Shown piece by piece: positions 32,340 through 40,818 of a stretch of 64,000 nucleotides of DNA. Location: NCBI GenBank assembly GCA_049324435.1, contig JBMOOQ010000060.1:1-64000 (forward strand). Reading direction: 5' to 3'. The stretch's first letter is position 1, and each line of letters opens with the position of its first letter. The DNA is from Pseudorhodoplanes sp049324435 (GTDB lineage: Bacteria > Pseudomonadota > Alphaproteobacteria > Rhizobiales > Xanthobacteraceae). The notes below the pieces were generated by a model, which did no database searches, was not told the DNA's origin, and was given only the letters and a program-made list of their open reading frames with translations. The position numbers and the translations under genes were made by a program.

Positions 32340-33356
32340 CTATTTCTCCTCAGCCTTCTCCGCGCTCTTGACCACGCCGCTCGCGACTTCGGTCAGCGTC
32401 GGGCGCGGCAGCACCGCAAAGGGCAGGGGCCGCGTGACTTCGATGGCCGCGATGCCGAGCCGTGCGGTGAGAATGCCGTTCAGCACGCCTTCGCCCAGCC
32501 GCGCAGACAGCTTTGCGGCAAGGCCGTGACCGATCACCTGCTGAATCAGGCTGTCTCCCGCCGCCATGCCGCCGGTAATGGTGAGATGCGCAATCACATG
32601 CCGCATCAGCCGGATCAGGCCGAGTGTGCCCGGCCGGCCGCCATAGAGCAGCGCGAGCTTGCGCGCGAGACCAAGCGCAGTGATCAGTACGAAGAAGATG
32701 TCGATCATCGCGCGCGGCGACACGGCGGTTACGATCGAGACGCGCTTCGCCGCATTGCTGACGAGTTGACGCGCTTCGCGATCAAGCGGCGCCATCAACT
32801 CGCGCTCGGCCAGGCGAATGAGATCGGCACCGTCGATGATTTCGGAAAAGTGCGCCTGCAGCTTCGCCCGGCTGCGCGCCAGATGCGGCACCTGATTCTC
32901 GATCGCGAGCAAATCGCGCACGATGGCCTGGCCCTCGGCGCGGTCATCGGTGCGCAGCGTAGCGATGGCGCGCTCGCGCAGGCTGTCGATCTTGGCAAGC
33001 CGCGACAGGCCCGCAAGCTCGCGCGCGATGATGACAAGAATTGCGAGCGCGGCCAGACCTGCGAGTCCGAGGGCAAGCCAGCCGAGCGCTTCGAAGCGCA
33101 CAAACAGGTCCTCGATGAGCTTGGTGACCGCAAGCCCGATCGCAAGCGAGACCAAGCCACCGACCGCGCCGAACAGGATCTTGCGCCATGGAAACCAGCG
33201 GCGGTCCTTCGTCGCCGAGGTCACGGCGGGAAGCTGCGCGGCCTCGGCGTCGGCCTGCTTCAAGAGGTCGATCAGCGGCTCCTCTTTCGCCAAGGTCACG
33301 ACCACATTGGGATCGTCCGGAGAAAAAATGGCGGGCTTGCGCGGGCGTGCGGTCAT
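32340..33356 (-). CDS. ycjF: YcjF-family membrane protein (DUF697)
   Basis: A 338-residue inner-membrane protein. After a soluble N-terminus come two spans (ILFGAVGGLVSLAIGLAVT and ALGLAGLAALAILVIIAREL). The C-terminal DUF697 part contains MIDIFFVLITALGLARKLA, YGGRPGTLGLIRLMRHVIAHL and LIQQVIGHGLAAKLSARLGEGV. Its ATG overlaps the ycjX stop (ATGA), the usual ycjX-ycjF coupling linked to envelope stress in enterobacteria. Three bases separate it from the convergent sulfatase-family gene. Confidence 0.92.
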   Translation of the reverse strand: MTARPRKPAIFSPDDPNVVVTLAKEEPLIDLLKQADAEAAQLPAVTSATKDRRWFPWRKILFGAVGGLVSLAIGLAVTKLIEDLFVRFEALGWLALGLAGLAALAILVIIARELAGLSRLAKIDSLRERAIATLRTDDRAEGQAIVRDLLAIENQVPHLARSRAKLQAHFSEIIDGADLIRLAERELMAPLDREARQLVSNAAKRVSIVTAVSPRAMIDIFFVLITALGLARKLALLYGGRPGTLGLIRLMRHVIAHLTITGGMAAGDSLIQQVIGHGLAAKLSARLGEGVLNGILTARLGIAAIEVTRPLPFAVLPRPTLTEVASGVVKSAEKAEEK

Positions 33357-34822
33357 CGCAGGCGGTCTCCGATCAGGAATTCGAGCGCGCGATCGAGACG
33401 GATATGGGGTAGGACGGGAGCCCCGGCATCGGTGTATTCAAGTGCTGGCGGGCGGAAGCGCAGGAAGCGATAATCGGTGTCGTCCGAGGTGCCCGATGAC
33501 AGGCCGCGAAACGGGCTGTCGCCGGATGCGAATATCGCATCGGGATTGACCGGGAGGTCGCCGGGATAGATCACGATGGAGGACTCGCCGTCGAAGCTGC
33601 GGCCGCCGGCATGCTCGCCCGCGACCGGTACGCCCATGATCGCATGCAAGGTGCCGGTCGGACCGCCGACATGTGCTTCACTCGTTGCGCGAACGGACGC
33701 GAGCGCGATGGCGTCGATCCGCGCGCCGGAATAGTCAGCCCTTTTCGATGCGTCGGCCACCAGCCGTTCGAGAATGCGTTCCAGGCGGTCGTGCGATGTG
33801 TGGTGCAGGAGATCCGCCTTGGTCGCGGCGAACAGGATGCGGTCGATGCGTGGTGCGAACAGTGCCGAGATGATCGAGTTGCGGCCGATATTGAAGCTGT
33901 CGAGGATGGCGGCGAGCGCGCGCTCGAGATCGCGGATCGCATCGGGGCCGGCGTTCAGCGCAGTGAGCGTATCGACCAGCACGATCTGACGGTCGAGCCG
34001 CGCGATGTGATCGCGATAGAACGGACGCACGATGGCGTCCTTGTAGGATTCGTAGCGCCGCCGCATCATCGCCCAGAGCGATCCGGAGGGCGCCGTGCCG
34101 TCCAGGCGGTCGAGCGGCGCAAAGGTCAGTGCGGGAGAGTCGGCAAGTTCGCCCGGCATCAGGAAGCGTCCCGGCGGCAGCAGGCTCAGCGCGAAGCGCT
34201 CGTCGCGGCAGGCACGCAGATAATCGGTGAAGTGTTTCGCCACCGTCTGCGCCAGCGTTTCGTCTGCTTGTGCTTTTGGATCGAGTGCAGCGATCTCGAA
34301 ATGCCATGCGCCGGCGAGATGCGCGCGGTCGCCCTGCCGCGACAGCCGGATGGTTTCGGCCGACCAGTCCTCATAGCTCTGGCGCAGCAGCGGGAGGTCG
34401 AGCAGCCATTCGCCGGGATAGTCGACGATGTCGAGTGTCAGTTCGCGCATCGCTCCGCTTTGCGACTGATACTCGATGACGAGCCGCAGCTCGCTGATCT
34501 GCTTCGTGGACTCCGGCCATTGCCGCGGCTTCAGCAGCTGTTCGAGATGCGCCTCATAGGCAAAGCGCGGCACGGTGTCGTCCGGCTGCGGCGAGAGGCG
34601 GGCGCGCGCGATGCGCCCTGACGCCATGGCCTCGAACACCGGGAAACGGCCGCCGCGGAGCAGGCCATGGACCAGCGCGGTGATGAAAACGGTTTTGCCG
34701 GCCCGCGACAGTCCCGTTACGCCAAGGCGCACGGTTGGCTCGAACAGGCTGTGACCATATTCGAGCAGCGCCTGCGAGGTGAGGCGTGCCTGTTCGACGA
34801 TGCTGGAGATGACATTGGCCAT
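33353..34822 (-). CDS. ycjX: YcjX-family P-loop NTPase
   Basis: A 489-residue predicted GTPase (DUF463). Walker A is GLSRAGKT at 37-44; ELTLDIVDYPGEWLLDLPLL looks like the switch/Walker B part; VLVDTLTALNAG and FAATKADLLHH, a TKAD guanine-recognition motif, follow. The ATG giving MANVISSIVEQ was preferred to an Arg-rich upstream extension. It precedes ycjF with a four-base overlap; the pair probably works at the inner membrane under stress. Confidence 0.92.
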   Translation of the reverse strand: MANVISSIVEQARLTSQALLEYGHSLFEPTVRLGVTGLSRAGKTVFITALVHGLLRGGRFPVFEAMASGRIARARLSPQPDDTVPRFAYEAHLEQLLKPRQWPESTKQISELRLVIEYQSQSGAMRELTLDIVDYPGEWLLDLPLLRQSYEDWSAETIRLSRQGDRAHLAGAWHFEIAALDPKAQADETLAQTVAKHFTDYLRACRDERFALSLLPPGRFLMPGELADSPALTFAPLDRLDGTAPSGSLWAMMRRRYESYKDAIVRPFYRDHIARLDRQIVLVDTLTALNAGPDAIRDLERALAAILDSFNIGRNSIISALFAPRIDRILFAATKADLLHHTSHDRLERILERLVADASKRADYSGARIDAIALASVRATSEAHVGGPTGTLHAIMGVPVAGEHAGGRSFDGESSIVIYPGDLPVNPDAIFASGDSPFRGLSSGTSDDTDYRFLRFRPPALEYTDAGAPVLPHIRLDRALEFLIGDRLR

Positions 34823-34913
34823 TCTTCGCGGGCCATTCCTCGCGCGGGCGATGTTGCGCCGCGCACAGCGCGCGGTCACGGCCGGCTACAGATAGGGCGG
34901 CCGCGCCGGGATG

Positions 34914-35312
34914 CTAGCTGCCGCGCCGTTCGGCTTGCCAGATGCCGGAACATTCGCCCTTCGAGGATTTCCACCGGCCAGCGCCGGAATTGCTGGTCAG
35001 GCGTCCGGTTCCGGCGGCGCTCTGATTGCCGCGGGCGACGCTTACGCGCGCGGCCCCGCCGCTGCCGACACTGCCCGAAATCTTGAAACTCGAATTTGCC
35101 GGGTCAGCGTGGCCGACGCGGCCGCCCTTGATCCTGACGGCATACCGGTAGCCGCGATCGCAGGTGCCCTTTTCGGTGATGATCAGAACGCTCCAGAGCC
35201 CGTCATAGGCGCCGGTAGCCCGGCTTGGCTGCTTCTTGGCTGCGGCGGCGAGGGCCTCCGGCGCAGCGGACAGGACCAGCAATCCCGCAAGCGCCCATCG
35301 TGCGATCGTCAT
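34914..35312 (-). CDS. Small secreted hypothetical protein
   Basis: A 132-residue protein with a clear signal peptide (MTIARWALAGLLVLSAAPEALA). The mature part has YDGLWSVLIITEKGTCDRGYRYAVRIKGG and a Gly/Ser-rich end with KGECSGIWQAERR; two cysteines may pair. Similar small periplasmic proteins are frequent in this family of bacteria but have no known function. It lies 22 bases downstream of the patatin-like gene and may share its transcript. Confidence 0.8.
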   Translation of the reverse strand: MTIARWALAGLLVLSAAPEALAAAAKKQPSRATGAYDGLWSVLIITEKGTCDRGYRYAVRIKGGRVGHADPANSSFKISGSVGSGGAARVSVARGNQSAAGTGRLTSNSGAGRWKSSKGECSGIWQAERRGS

Positions 35313-35334
35313 CTGTTTCCCCTTCGGAGGCCGC

Positions 35335-36648
35335 CTAGCGCGCCACCTTTTTCGGCTGATTGGAATAGTCCGCAGGCTTACTCAGGAACGGGTGGGGGCC
35401 GGCGCCCCGGGCGAATCCGACCTCGTACAGGGCTTTCATATAGTCCGGATCGAACGCGCCGCGCGCCGGTGCGCTGAAGTTTGGATCCACATAGGCAACA
35501 TGAAATCCGATTCCGCTGCGTTTGGCCGTCGCATAGGCCCGGTCAATTGCATTGCGGGTCACGAACTTAATCGCGGTGCTCACCGTGCGGGAGAGAATGC
35601 CGAGTGTGCTGCGTTCGGTGAGCTGGAAGTCGGTGTTCAGCTTCATGTTGGCGATGATGTAGAAGTCGGTGGCCGGGAGCGTTGAAGTCGCGGTGCTGGC
35701 GAGCATGGAATCGGGCGCGATGTAGAATTGATCGGCAAGTCCGCCGTCGACATGCATCTCCGCAAATGTGCGGCCATTGCCTTCGACCTCGATGAAGGTG
35801 GGCGGAAATGCGCCCGGAATGCTGATCGCAGCGATCATGATCTTGCGGACGAGATCGAGCGCGGCCTTGTCGCCAAGAGTCGTGTATCGGGTCGCAATCG
35901 CGCCGATGTCCCATGCAACCGGACGTCCGGCGTCCAGATTGGTGGTGAGGATGAACAGGCGCCGTCCGCGCTGATGCTCCGCGGCAATCGCTTTGAGAAG
36001 GTCGGGCGTGACGCGCTTCTCGATCAGGCTGTGCAGCGGCCAGGTATCGAGAAAGCTCTCGCCCTTGCCGCCGACCTCAAAAATATCGATGGCGCTGATC
36101 GTGGTGTAGGAGTCGCGCAACTGATCATCATAGCGCGACCCGAGAAAGGCAAAGGGCGCGATCAGCGCGCCGGTGCTGACCCCGGTGACCAGCGAGAATT
36201 CCGGACGGGTTCCGGCCTTGGACCAGCCGCCGAGCAGGCCCGCACCGAACGCGCCGTCTTCGCCGCCGGTCGAGAGGATGAGCCATGGTCCCGGCTTTGG
36301 CGGCAGCGCGCGCAGATATTCGGTTTCCGAATCGGCCCAGAAGCGCGCATCGGGCATATTCGCGATCGAAGCGGCCTCTTGATCCGCCGCGGTAAACGGC
36401 GTGCGGGGCAGAGGCCCGCCCTGCGCGGTCTGGTCGCCGCCCCGATCGCTCTTGGATTTGGCCGGCTTTTTCTTGACCGGCTTCTTTTTCGCCTGCGCGG
36501 AGATTTCACGCGCGGAGATTTCAGAGCCTGCATCGGCGATGCCACCCGACTGATGGGCCCGTCCAAAAATCAAACAGACCCACGCGACGGTTGCCAAGAG
36601 CGCAAGCGCAAACGCGAATCGAATCGGTTCTGGTGCTGTCAGGCGCAT
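35335..36648 (-). CDS. Patatin-like phospholipase, exported
   Basis: A 437-residue protein with an N-terminal span or signal anchor (FAFALALLATVAWVCLIFG), a Lys-rich low-complexity stretch (KKKPVKKKPAKSKSD), and a patatin domain: oxyanion loop LILSTGGEDGAFGAGLLGG, nucleophile Ser in LVTGVSTGALIAP, and catalytic Asp in HVDGGLADQFY. A Ser-Asp dyad lipase acting in the periplasm or at the membrane is expected. The oxyanion loop reads GGEDGAFG rather than the common GGGARG. Confidence 0.88.
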   Translation of the reverse strand: MRLTAPEPIRFAFALALLATVAWVCLIFGRAHQSGGIADAGSEISAREISAQAKKKPVKKKPAKSKSDRGGDQTAQGGPLPRTPFTAADQEAASIANMPDARFWADSETEYLRALPPKPGPWLILSTGGEDGAFGAGLLGGWSKAGTRPEFSLVTGVSTGALIAPFAFLGSRYDDQLRDSYTTISAIDIFEVGGKGESFLDTWPLHSLIEKRVTPDLLKAIAAEHQRGRRLFILTTNLDAGRPVAWDIGAIATRYTTLGDKAALDLVRKIMIAAISIPGAFPPTFIEVEGNGRTFAEMHVDGGLADQFYIAPDSMLASTATSTLPATDFYIIANMKLNTDFQLTERSTLGILSRTVSTAIKFVTRNAIDRAYATAKRSGIGFHVAYVDPNFSAPARGAFDPDYMKALYEVGFARGAGPHPFLSKPADYSNQPKKVAR

Positions 36649-37191
36649 TGATCGATCTTGTCGTAAGGTTTCTGGGGACGCAATTCATCTGCCGCAACAC
36701 TCCGCAGGATTACGACTCCAAGAGAATTGCGGTGATGAGGGGTTCCCCAAACCTGTTGCGGCATTACGTCCGGACTGTGCGATCGGCGATGCACACCTGT
36801 GACGGAACGGTGACGATTTTCGGCCGGCCGAGAGAGCGCCCGATGGGCAAAGATCGATTCGGATGGGCCGGAAGCTCCCAAGCTGGCGCGATCTGTGCAA
36901 CGCGGGCAAAATGCGGGTGCCGCCGCTGCTGGCGGCTGCGGTCGCGCGGCCGTGATGAACCGCGCTGACGCGAGCGTGAGCGCCCGGCGGAATGGCCGGT
37001 GGAGATTGTTTCTTTGAGACTTTTCGGGCGCTTGCGGGGGCAAAAAGCCTGCGCTAAGGCTGCCTCGAATTCCTTCTTGGAACGAATCCGAGCTGGGGCC
37101 GGGTTTGGGGGCATCGGGCGGTTCCACCGCCGGATGGCCAATGCATGGGGTTTGGGAAGCCTGACCGCTTTCCGGGCCCTGCGAGGTGAGC
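36649..37191 (+). other. Intergenic region before the nuo operon
   Basis: 543 bases without a gene I can support. It must contain the nuo promoter and that of the divergent patatin gene, but no -35/-10 pair stands out. TTGAGA at 37014 lacks a good -10. A 10-base inverted repeat (TGCCGCAACA at 36690, TGTTGCGGCA at 36754) is within chance expectation. GAGGTG just before nuoA is its ribosome site. Confidence 0.5.
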
Positions 37192-37557
37192 ATGAGCGAT
37201 CTTCTGCAGGACTATCTTCCGCTCGTTGTGTTCATCGCCGTTGCCTTGTTCATCGGCGTCGCGCTGCTCGTTGCGCCGTTCCTCGTTGCCTACCGCCAGC
37301 CCGATCCCGAAAAGCTGTCGGCCTATGAATGCGGCTTCAATGCATTCGACGACGCCCGCATGAAATTCGACGTGCGGTTTTATCTGGTTGCCATTCTTTT
37401 CATCATATTCGACCTCGAAGTCGCGTTCCTGTTCCCCTGGGCGGTGGCGTTCGGGCAACTCGGCATTTTCGGCTTCTGGTCGATGATGGTTTTCCTCGCG
37501 GTCCTGACCATCGGCTTTATCTATGAATGGAAAAAGGGAGCGCTGGAATGGGACTGA
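37192..37557 (+). CDS. nuoA: NADH-quinone oxidoreductase subunit A
   Basis: A 121-residue membrane subunit of complex I with three spans and the conserved loop SAYECGFNAFDDARMKFDVRFY, whose Cys and acidic residues lie near the quinone site. The ATG follows GAGGTGAGC; a GTG two codons earlier overlaps that ribosome site and is less likely. First gene of the operon encoding all 14 subunits of the proton-pumping NADH dehydrogenase. Confidence 0.97.
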   Translation: MSDLLQDYLPLVVFIAVALFIGVALLVAPFLVAYRQPDPEKLSAYECGFNAFDDARMKFDVRFYLVAILFIIFDLEVAFLFPWAVAFGQLGIFGFWSMMVFLAVLTIGFIYEWKKGALEWD

Positions 37558-37561
37558 GCGC

Positions 37562-38125
37562 ATGACCGCCGTCACCGCACCCGCCGCGAAGGGCATCCTC
37601 GATCCGCGCACCGGCAAGCCGATCGGCGCCGACGACCGGTTTTTCACCGGTCTCAATGCCGAGCTCGCCGACAAGGGCTTCCTCGTCACGACCGCCGACG
37701 ACCTCATCACCTGGGCGCGCACCGGCTCGCTGATGTGGATGACCTTCGGGCTGGCCTGCTGCGCGGTCGAAATGATGCAGATGTCGATGCCGCGCTATGA
37801 CGCCGAGCGCTTCGGATTCGCCCCGCGTGCGAGCCCGCGTCAGTCCGACGTCATGATCGTCGCCGGCACGCTGACCAATAAGATGGCGCCCGCGCTCCGC
37901 AAGGTCTACGACCAGATGCCGGAGCCGCGTTACGTGATCTCGATGGGGAGCTGCGCCAATGGCGGCGGCTATTACCATTATTCCTATTCGGTGGTGCGAG
38001 GCTGCGACCGCATCGTGCCCGTGGACATTTATGTGCCCGGCTGCCCGCCCACGGCGGAGGCGCTGCTGTACGGCGTGATGCTGCTTCAGAAGAAGATCCG
38101 CCGGGTTGGAACGATTGAGCGCTAG
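37562..38125 (+). CDS. nuoB: NADH-quinone oxidoreductase subunit B
   Basis: A 187-residue subunit holding iron-sulphur cluster N2, the last electron donor to quinone. Ligands Cys66 and Cys67 (GLACCAVE), Cys131 (GSCANGGG) and Cys161 (VPGCPPTAE) are present. It lies four bases after nuoA; the ATG giving MTAVTAPAAK avoids overlap with the nuoA 3' end. Confidence 0.97.
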   Translation: MTAVTAPAAKGILDPRTGKPIGADDRFFTGLNAELADKGFLVTTADDLITWARTGSLMWMTFGLACCAVEMMQMSMPRYDAERFGFAPRASPRQSDVMIVAGTLTNKMAPALRKVYDQMPEPRYVISMGSCANGGGYYHYSYSVVRGCDRIVPVDIYVPGCPPTAEALLYGVMLLQKKIRRVGTIER

Positions 38126-38127
38126 GC

Positions 38128-38745
38128 ATGAGCGAGAAGCTGCAGGCGATCGGAGAAGCGATCAAAGCCGGACTGCCGGGCGCGGTCACCGGCTATGAAA
38201 TCGCGCATGGCGAGCTGAACGTTTACGCGAACGCCGCCGATATCCTGAAGGTCGCGCGCTTCCTGCGGGACGATCCGGACTGCCAGTTCTGGAACATCAT
38301 CGACGTGACTGCGGTTGATTATCCGCAACGCGAGCAGCGCTTCGATGTCGTCTATCATTTTCTGTCGCCGAAGCAGAATGCCCGCGTTCGGGTGAAAGTG
38401 ACGACCGACGAAGCAACGCCGGTGCCGTCGATCATTTCCGAATTTCCCGGAGCAGACTGGTTCGAGCGCGAGACTTACGACCTCTACGGCGTGCTCTTTA
38501 CAGGCCATCCGGATATGCGGCGGCTGCTCACCGATTACGGCTTCGAAGGCCATCCTTTGCGCAAGGATTTCCCGCTTACCGGCTTTGTCGAGGTGCGCTG
38601 GGACGATGCGGAAAAGCGCGTGGTTTACGAGCCGGTGCGGCTCAATCAGGAATTCCGCAATTTCGACTTCCTGTCCCCATGGGAGGGCACCGACTACAGG
38701 CTGCCCGGCGACGAGAAAGCCGGACCTGGCGGAAAGGGGGCGTGA
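38128..38745 (+). CDS. nuoC: NADH-quinone oxidoreductase subunit C
   Basis: The 205-residue 30-kDa-type subunit of the complex I connecting module. Signature ERETYDLYGVLFTGHPDMRRLLTDYGFEGHPLRKDFPL is intact. It is separate from nuoD, as in alphaproteobacteria and mitochondria, whereas enterobacteria have a fused nuoCD. Two unrelated small genes separate it from nuoD here. Its stop overlaps the next ATG (TGATG). Confidence 0.97.
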   Translation: MSEKLQAIGEAIKAGLPGAVTGYEIAHGELNVYANAADILKVARFLRDDPDCQFWNIIDVTAVDYPQREQRFDVVYHFLSPKQNARVRVKVTTDEATPVPSIISEFPGADWFERETYDLYGVLFTGHPDMRRLLTDYGFEGHPLRKDFPLTGFVEVRWDDAEKRVVYEPVRLNQEFRNFDFLSPWEGTDYRLPGDEKAGPGGKGA

Positions 38746-39173
38746 TGAAAGACACGCTCAAGCCCGGCCTCAAGCACTCACTGAGGTTTACGATTACCGA
38801 TCAGCAGACGGTGCCGGAATTCTATCCGGAATCGGCCATGTTCCGTGCGATGCCGCGGGTGTTCGCGACCGGTTACATGGTCGGGCTGTTCGAGTGGTGC
38901 TGCACCGAACTCCTCAACATGCATCTCGATCCGGGCGAGGGCTCGCTCGGCGTGCATGTCGATTTCAGTCATCTGGCCGCAACGCCGCCCGGCATGACCG
39001 TGACCGTGGAATGCGAATGCACCGGTGTCGATGGCAAGAAGGTGTCGTTCTTCGTGCGCGGCCATGACGGCGTAGACGTCATCGGCGAAGGCCGGCACGA
39101 ACGCGCGGTGGTGAATTACGACAAGTTCAATGCGCGTGTCGCCGACAAGGCAATGAAGGCGAGGGCTGCGTAA
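38745..39173 (+). CDS. Thioesterase-family (FlK-like hotdog) protein
   Basis: A 142-residue single hotdog-domain protein resembling fluoroacetyl-CoA thioesterase-type enzymes: PRVFATGYMVGLFEWCCTELL (Thr and Glu of the active site), GVHVDFSHLAATPPGMTVTVE (the His), and DVIGEGRHERAVV. It probably hydrolyses a small acyl-CoA; the substrate is unknown. It is coupled by TGATG to nuoC and by TAATG to the next gene, so it is expressed with complex I, though there is no known function in it. Confidence 0.87.
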   Translation: MKDTLKPGLKHSLRFTITDQQTVPEFYPESAMFRAMPRVFATGYMVGLFEWCCTELLNMHLDPGEGSLGVHVDFSHLAATPPGMTVTVECECTGVDGKKVSFFVRGHDGVDVIGEGRHERAVVNYDKFNARVADKAMKARAA

Positions 39174-39616
39174 TGGCATCGGCGCAGCAGCAATCCGGCG
39201 GATGTCTCTGCGGCGCGGTGCGCTTCACCGCCACCCCCGCGGATAACGAGGTCGGCGCGTGTCATTGCAGCATGTGCCGTCGCTGGTCGGCGGGGCCGTT
39301 TCTGGTGCGCGATTGCGGCACATCGCTGACGGTCGACGATAAGTCCAATCTTGGCGTTTACCGCTCGTCCGGCTGGGCCGAGCGTGCCTTCTGCACGTCC
39401 TGCGGCACGCCGCTCTATTACCGGCTGATCGAGAAGGACATGTACTTCGTGTCGGCCGAGGCCTTCGACGATCTGAAGGGCTATGCCTTCACAAGCCAGA
39501 TTTTCATCGACGAAAAGCCGGCCTATTACGACTTCGCCAACAGGACGCACAACATGACAGGTGCGGAAGTGTTCGCGCAGTTTGCGCCGCCGCGCGGCGA
39601 CGAGGCCAAGGGATAG
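39173..39616 (+). CDS. GFA-family (glutathione-dependent formaldehyde-activating-like) zinc protein
   Basis: A 147-residue protein of the GFA/Mss4-like fold. Zinc ligands are apparent in GGCLCGAVRF, ACHCSMCRRW and FCTSCGTPLYY. Family members have been linked to formaldehyde-glutathione chemistry, but most have no tested activity. It is translationally coupled to the thioesterase gene and ends eight bases before nuoD. Confidence 0.88.
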   Translation: MASAQQQSGGCLCGAVRFTATPADNEVGACHCSMCRRWSAGPFLVRDCGTSLTVDDKSNLGVYRSSGWAERAFCTSCGTPLYYRLIEKDMYFVSAEAFDDLKGYAFTSQIFIDEKPAYYDFANRTHNMTGAEVFAQFAPPRGDEAKG

Positions 39617-39624
39617 CGAAAAAC

Positions 39625-40818
39625 ATGGCCGAGACCTCCGGCGAAAGAAACTTCACGATCAACTTCGGGCCGCAACACCCGGCGGCCCACGGCGTGCTGC
39701 GGCTCGTGCTCGAACTCGACGGTGAGATTGTTGAGCGCGTCGATCCGCATATCGGGCTGCTTCATCGTGGTACCGAGAAACTGATCGAGCAGAAGACCTA
39801 TCTGCAGGCGATTCCGTATTTCGACCGGCTCGACTATGTCGCGCCGATGAACCAGGAGCATGCCTTCTGCCTCGCTGCGGAGAAGCTGCTCGGGCTCGAA
39901 GTGCCGCGGCGCGGACAGCTGATCCGCGTCCTCTATTGCGAGATTGGCCGCATCCTGTCGCATCTTCTCAACGTCACCACCCAGGCGATGGATGTCGGCG
40001 CGCTGACCCCGCCGCTCTGGGGCTTCGAGCCGCGCGAGCAGCTCATGGTGTTCTATGAGCGCGCCTCCGGCTCGCGCATGCATGCGGCGTTCTTCCGCGT
40101 CGGCGGCGTGCATCAGGATCTGCCGCAGAAGCTGGTCGACGATATCGAGGCGTGGTGCGATCCGTTCCTGAAGACGGTCGATGACATCGACGCGCTGCTC
40201 ACCGGCAACCGCATCTTCAAGCAGCGCAATGTCGATATCGGCGTGGTATCGCTGGAGGACGCCTGGAAGTGGGGGTTCTCGGGCGTGATGGTGCGCGGCT
40301 CGGGCGCGGCCTGGGACCTGCGCAAGAGCCAGCCCTATGAATGCTATGCCGAGATGGATTTCGACATTCCGGTCGGCAAGAACGGCGACTGTTACGACCG
40401 CTATCTGATCCGCATGGAGGAGATGCGCCAGTCAGTGCGGATCATGAAACAGTGTATCCGGCTGCTGAATTCGCCGGACGGCAAGGGGCGCGTCTCGGCT
40501 GACGATCAGAAGGTGGTGCCGCCCAAGCGCGGCGAGATGAAGCGCTCGATGGAAGCGCTGATCCACCACTTCAAGCTCTATACCGAAGGCTTCCACGTTC
40601 CAGCGGGCGAGGTTTATGCCGCGGTGGAAGCGCCAAAAGGCGAGTTTGGCGTCTATCTCGTCGCCGACGGCACCAACAAGCCCTACAAGTGCAAGATCCG
40701 CGCGCCCGGTTTCGCGCATCTGCAGGCGATGGATTTTCTCTGCAAGGGCCACATGCTGGCCGACGTGTCGGCGATCCTCGGTTCGCTCGACATCGTGTTC
40801 GGTGAGGTCGATCGATAA
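39625..40818 (+). CDS. nuoD: NADH-quinone oxidoreductase subunit D
   Basis: The 397-residue 49-kDa-type subunit that forms the quinone pocket with NuoB. Typical segments: NFGPQHPAAHGVLRLVLEL, HIGLLHRGTEKL, YDRYLIRMEEMRQS, and a C-terminal GSLDIVFGEVDR. The last base of its stop codon is the first of the nuoE ATG. Normal length. Confidence 0.97.
   Translation: MAETSGERNFTINFGPQHPAAHGVLRLVLELDGEIVERVDPHIGLLHRGTEKLIEQKTYLQAIPYFDRLDYVAPMNQEHAFCLAAEKLLGLEVPRRGQLIRVLYCEIGRILSHLLNVTTQAMDVGALTPPLWGFEPREQLMVFYERASGSRMHAAFFRVGGVHQDLPQKLVDDIEAWCDPFLKTVDDIDALLTGNRIFKQRNVDIGVVSLEDAWKWGFSGVMVRGSGAAWDLRKSQPYECYAEMDFDIPVGKNGDCYDRYLIRMEEMRQSVRIMKQCIRLLNSPDGKGRVSADDQKVVPPKRGEMKRSMEALIHHFKLYTEGFHVPAGEVYAAVEAPKGEFGVYLVADGTNKPYKCKIRAPGFAHLQAMDFLCKGHMLADVSAILGSLDIVFGEVDR

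Noticed and set aside
36690..36763. 10-base inverted repeat TGCCGCAACA / TGTTGCGGCA
   Set aside because: Arms 54 bases apart; several such pairs are expected by chance in a window of this size, and there is no supporting context.
36639..37193. Leftward frame of 184 codons in the gap before nuoA
   Set aside because: Pro/Arg/Ser-rich, low-complexity translation with no recognisable motif, and it would overlap the nuoA start; treated as non-coding.
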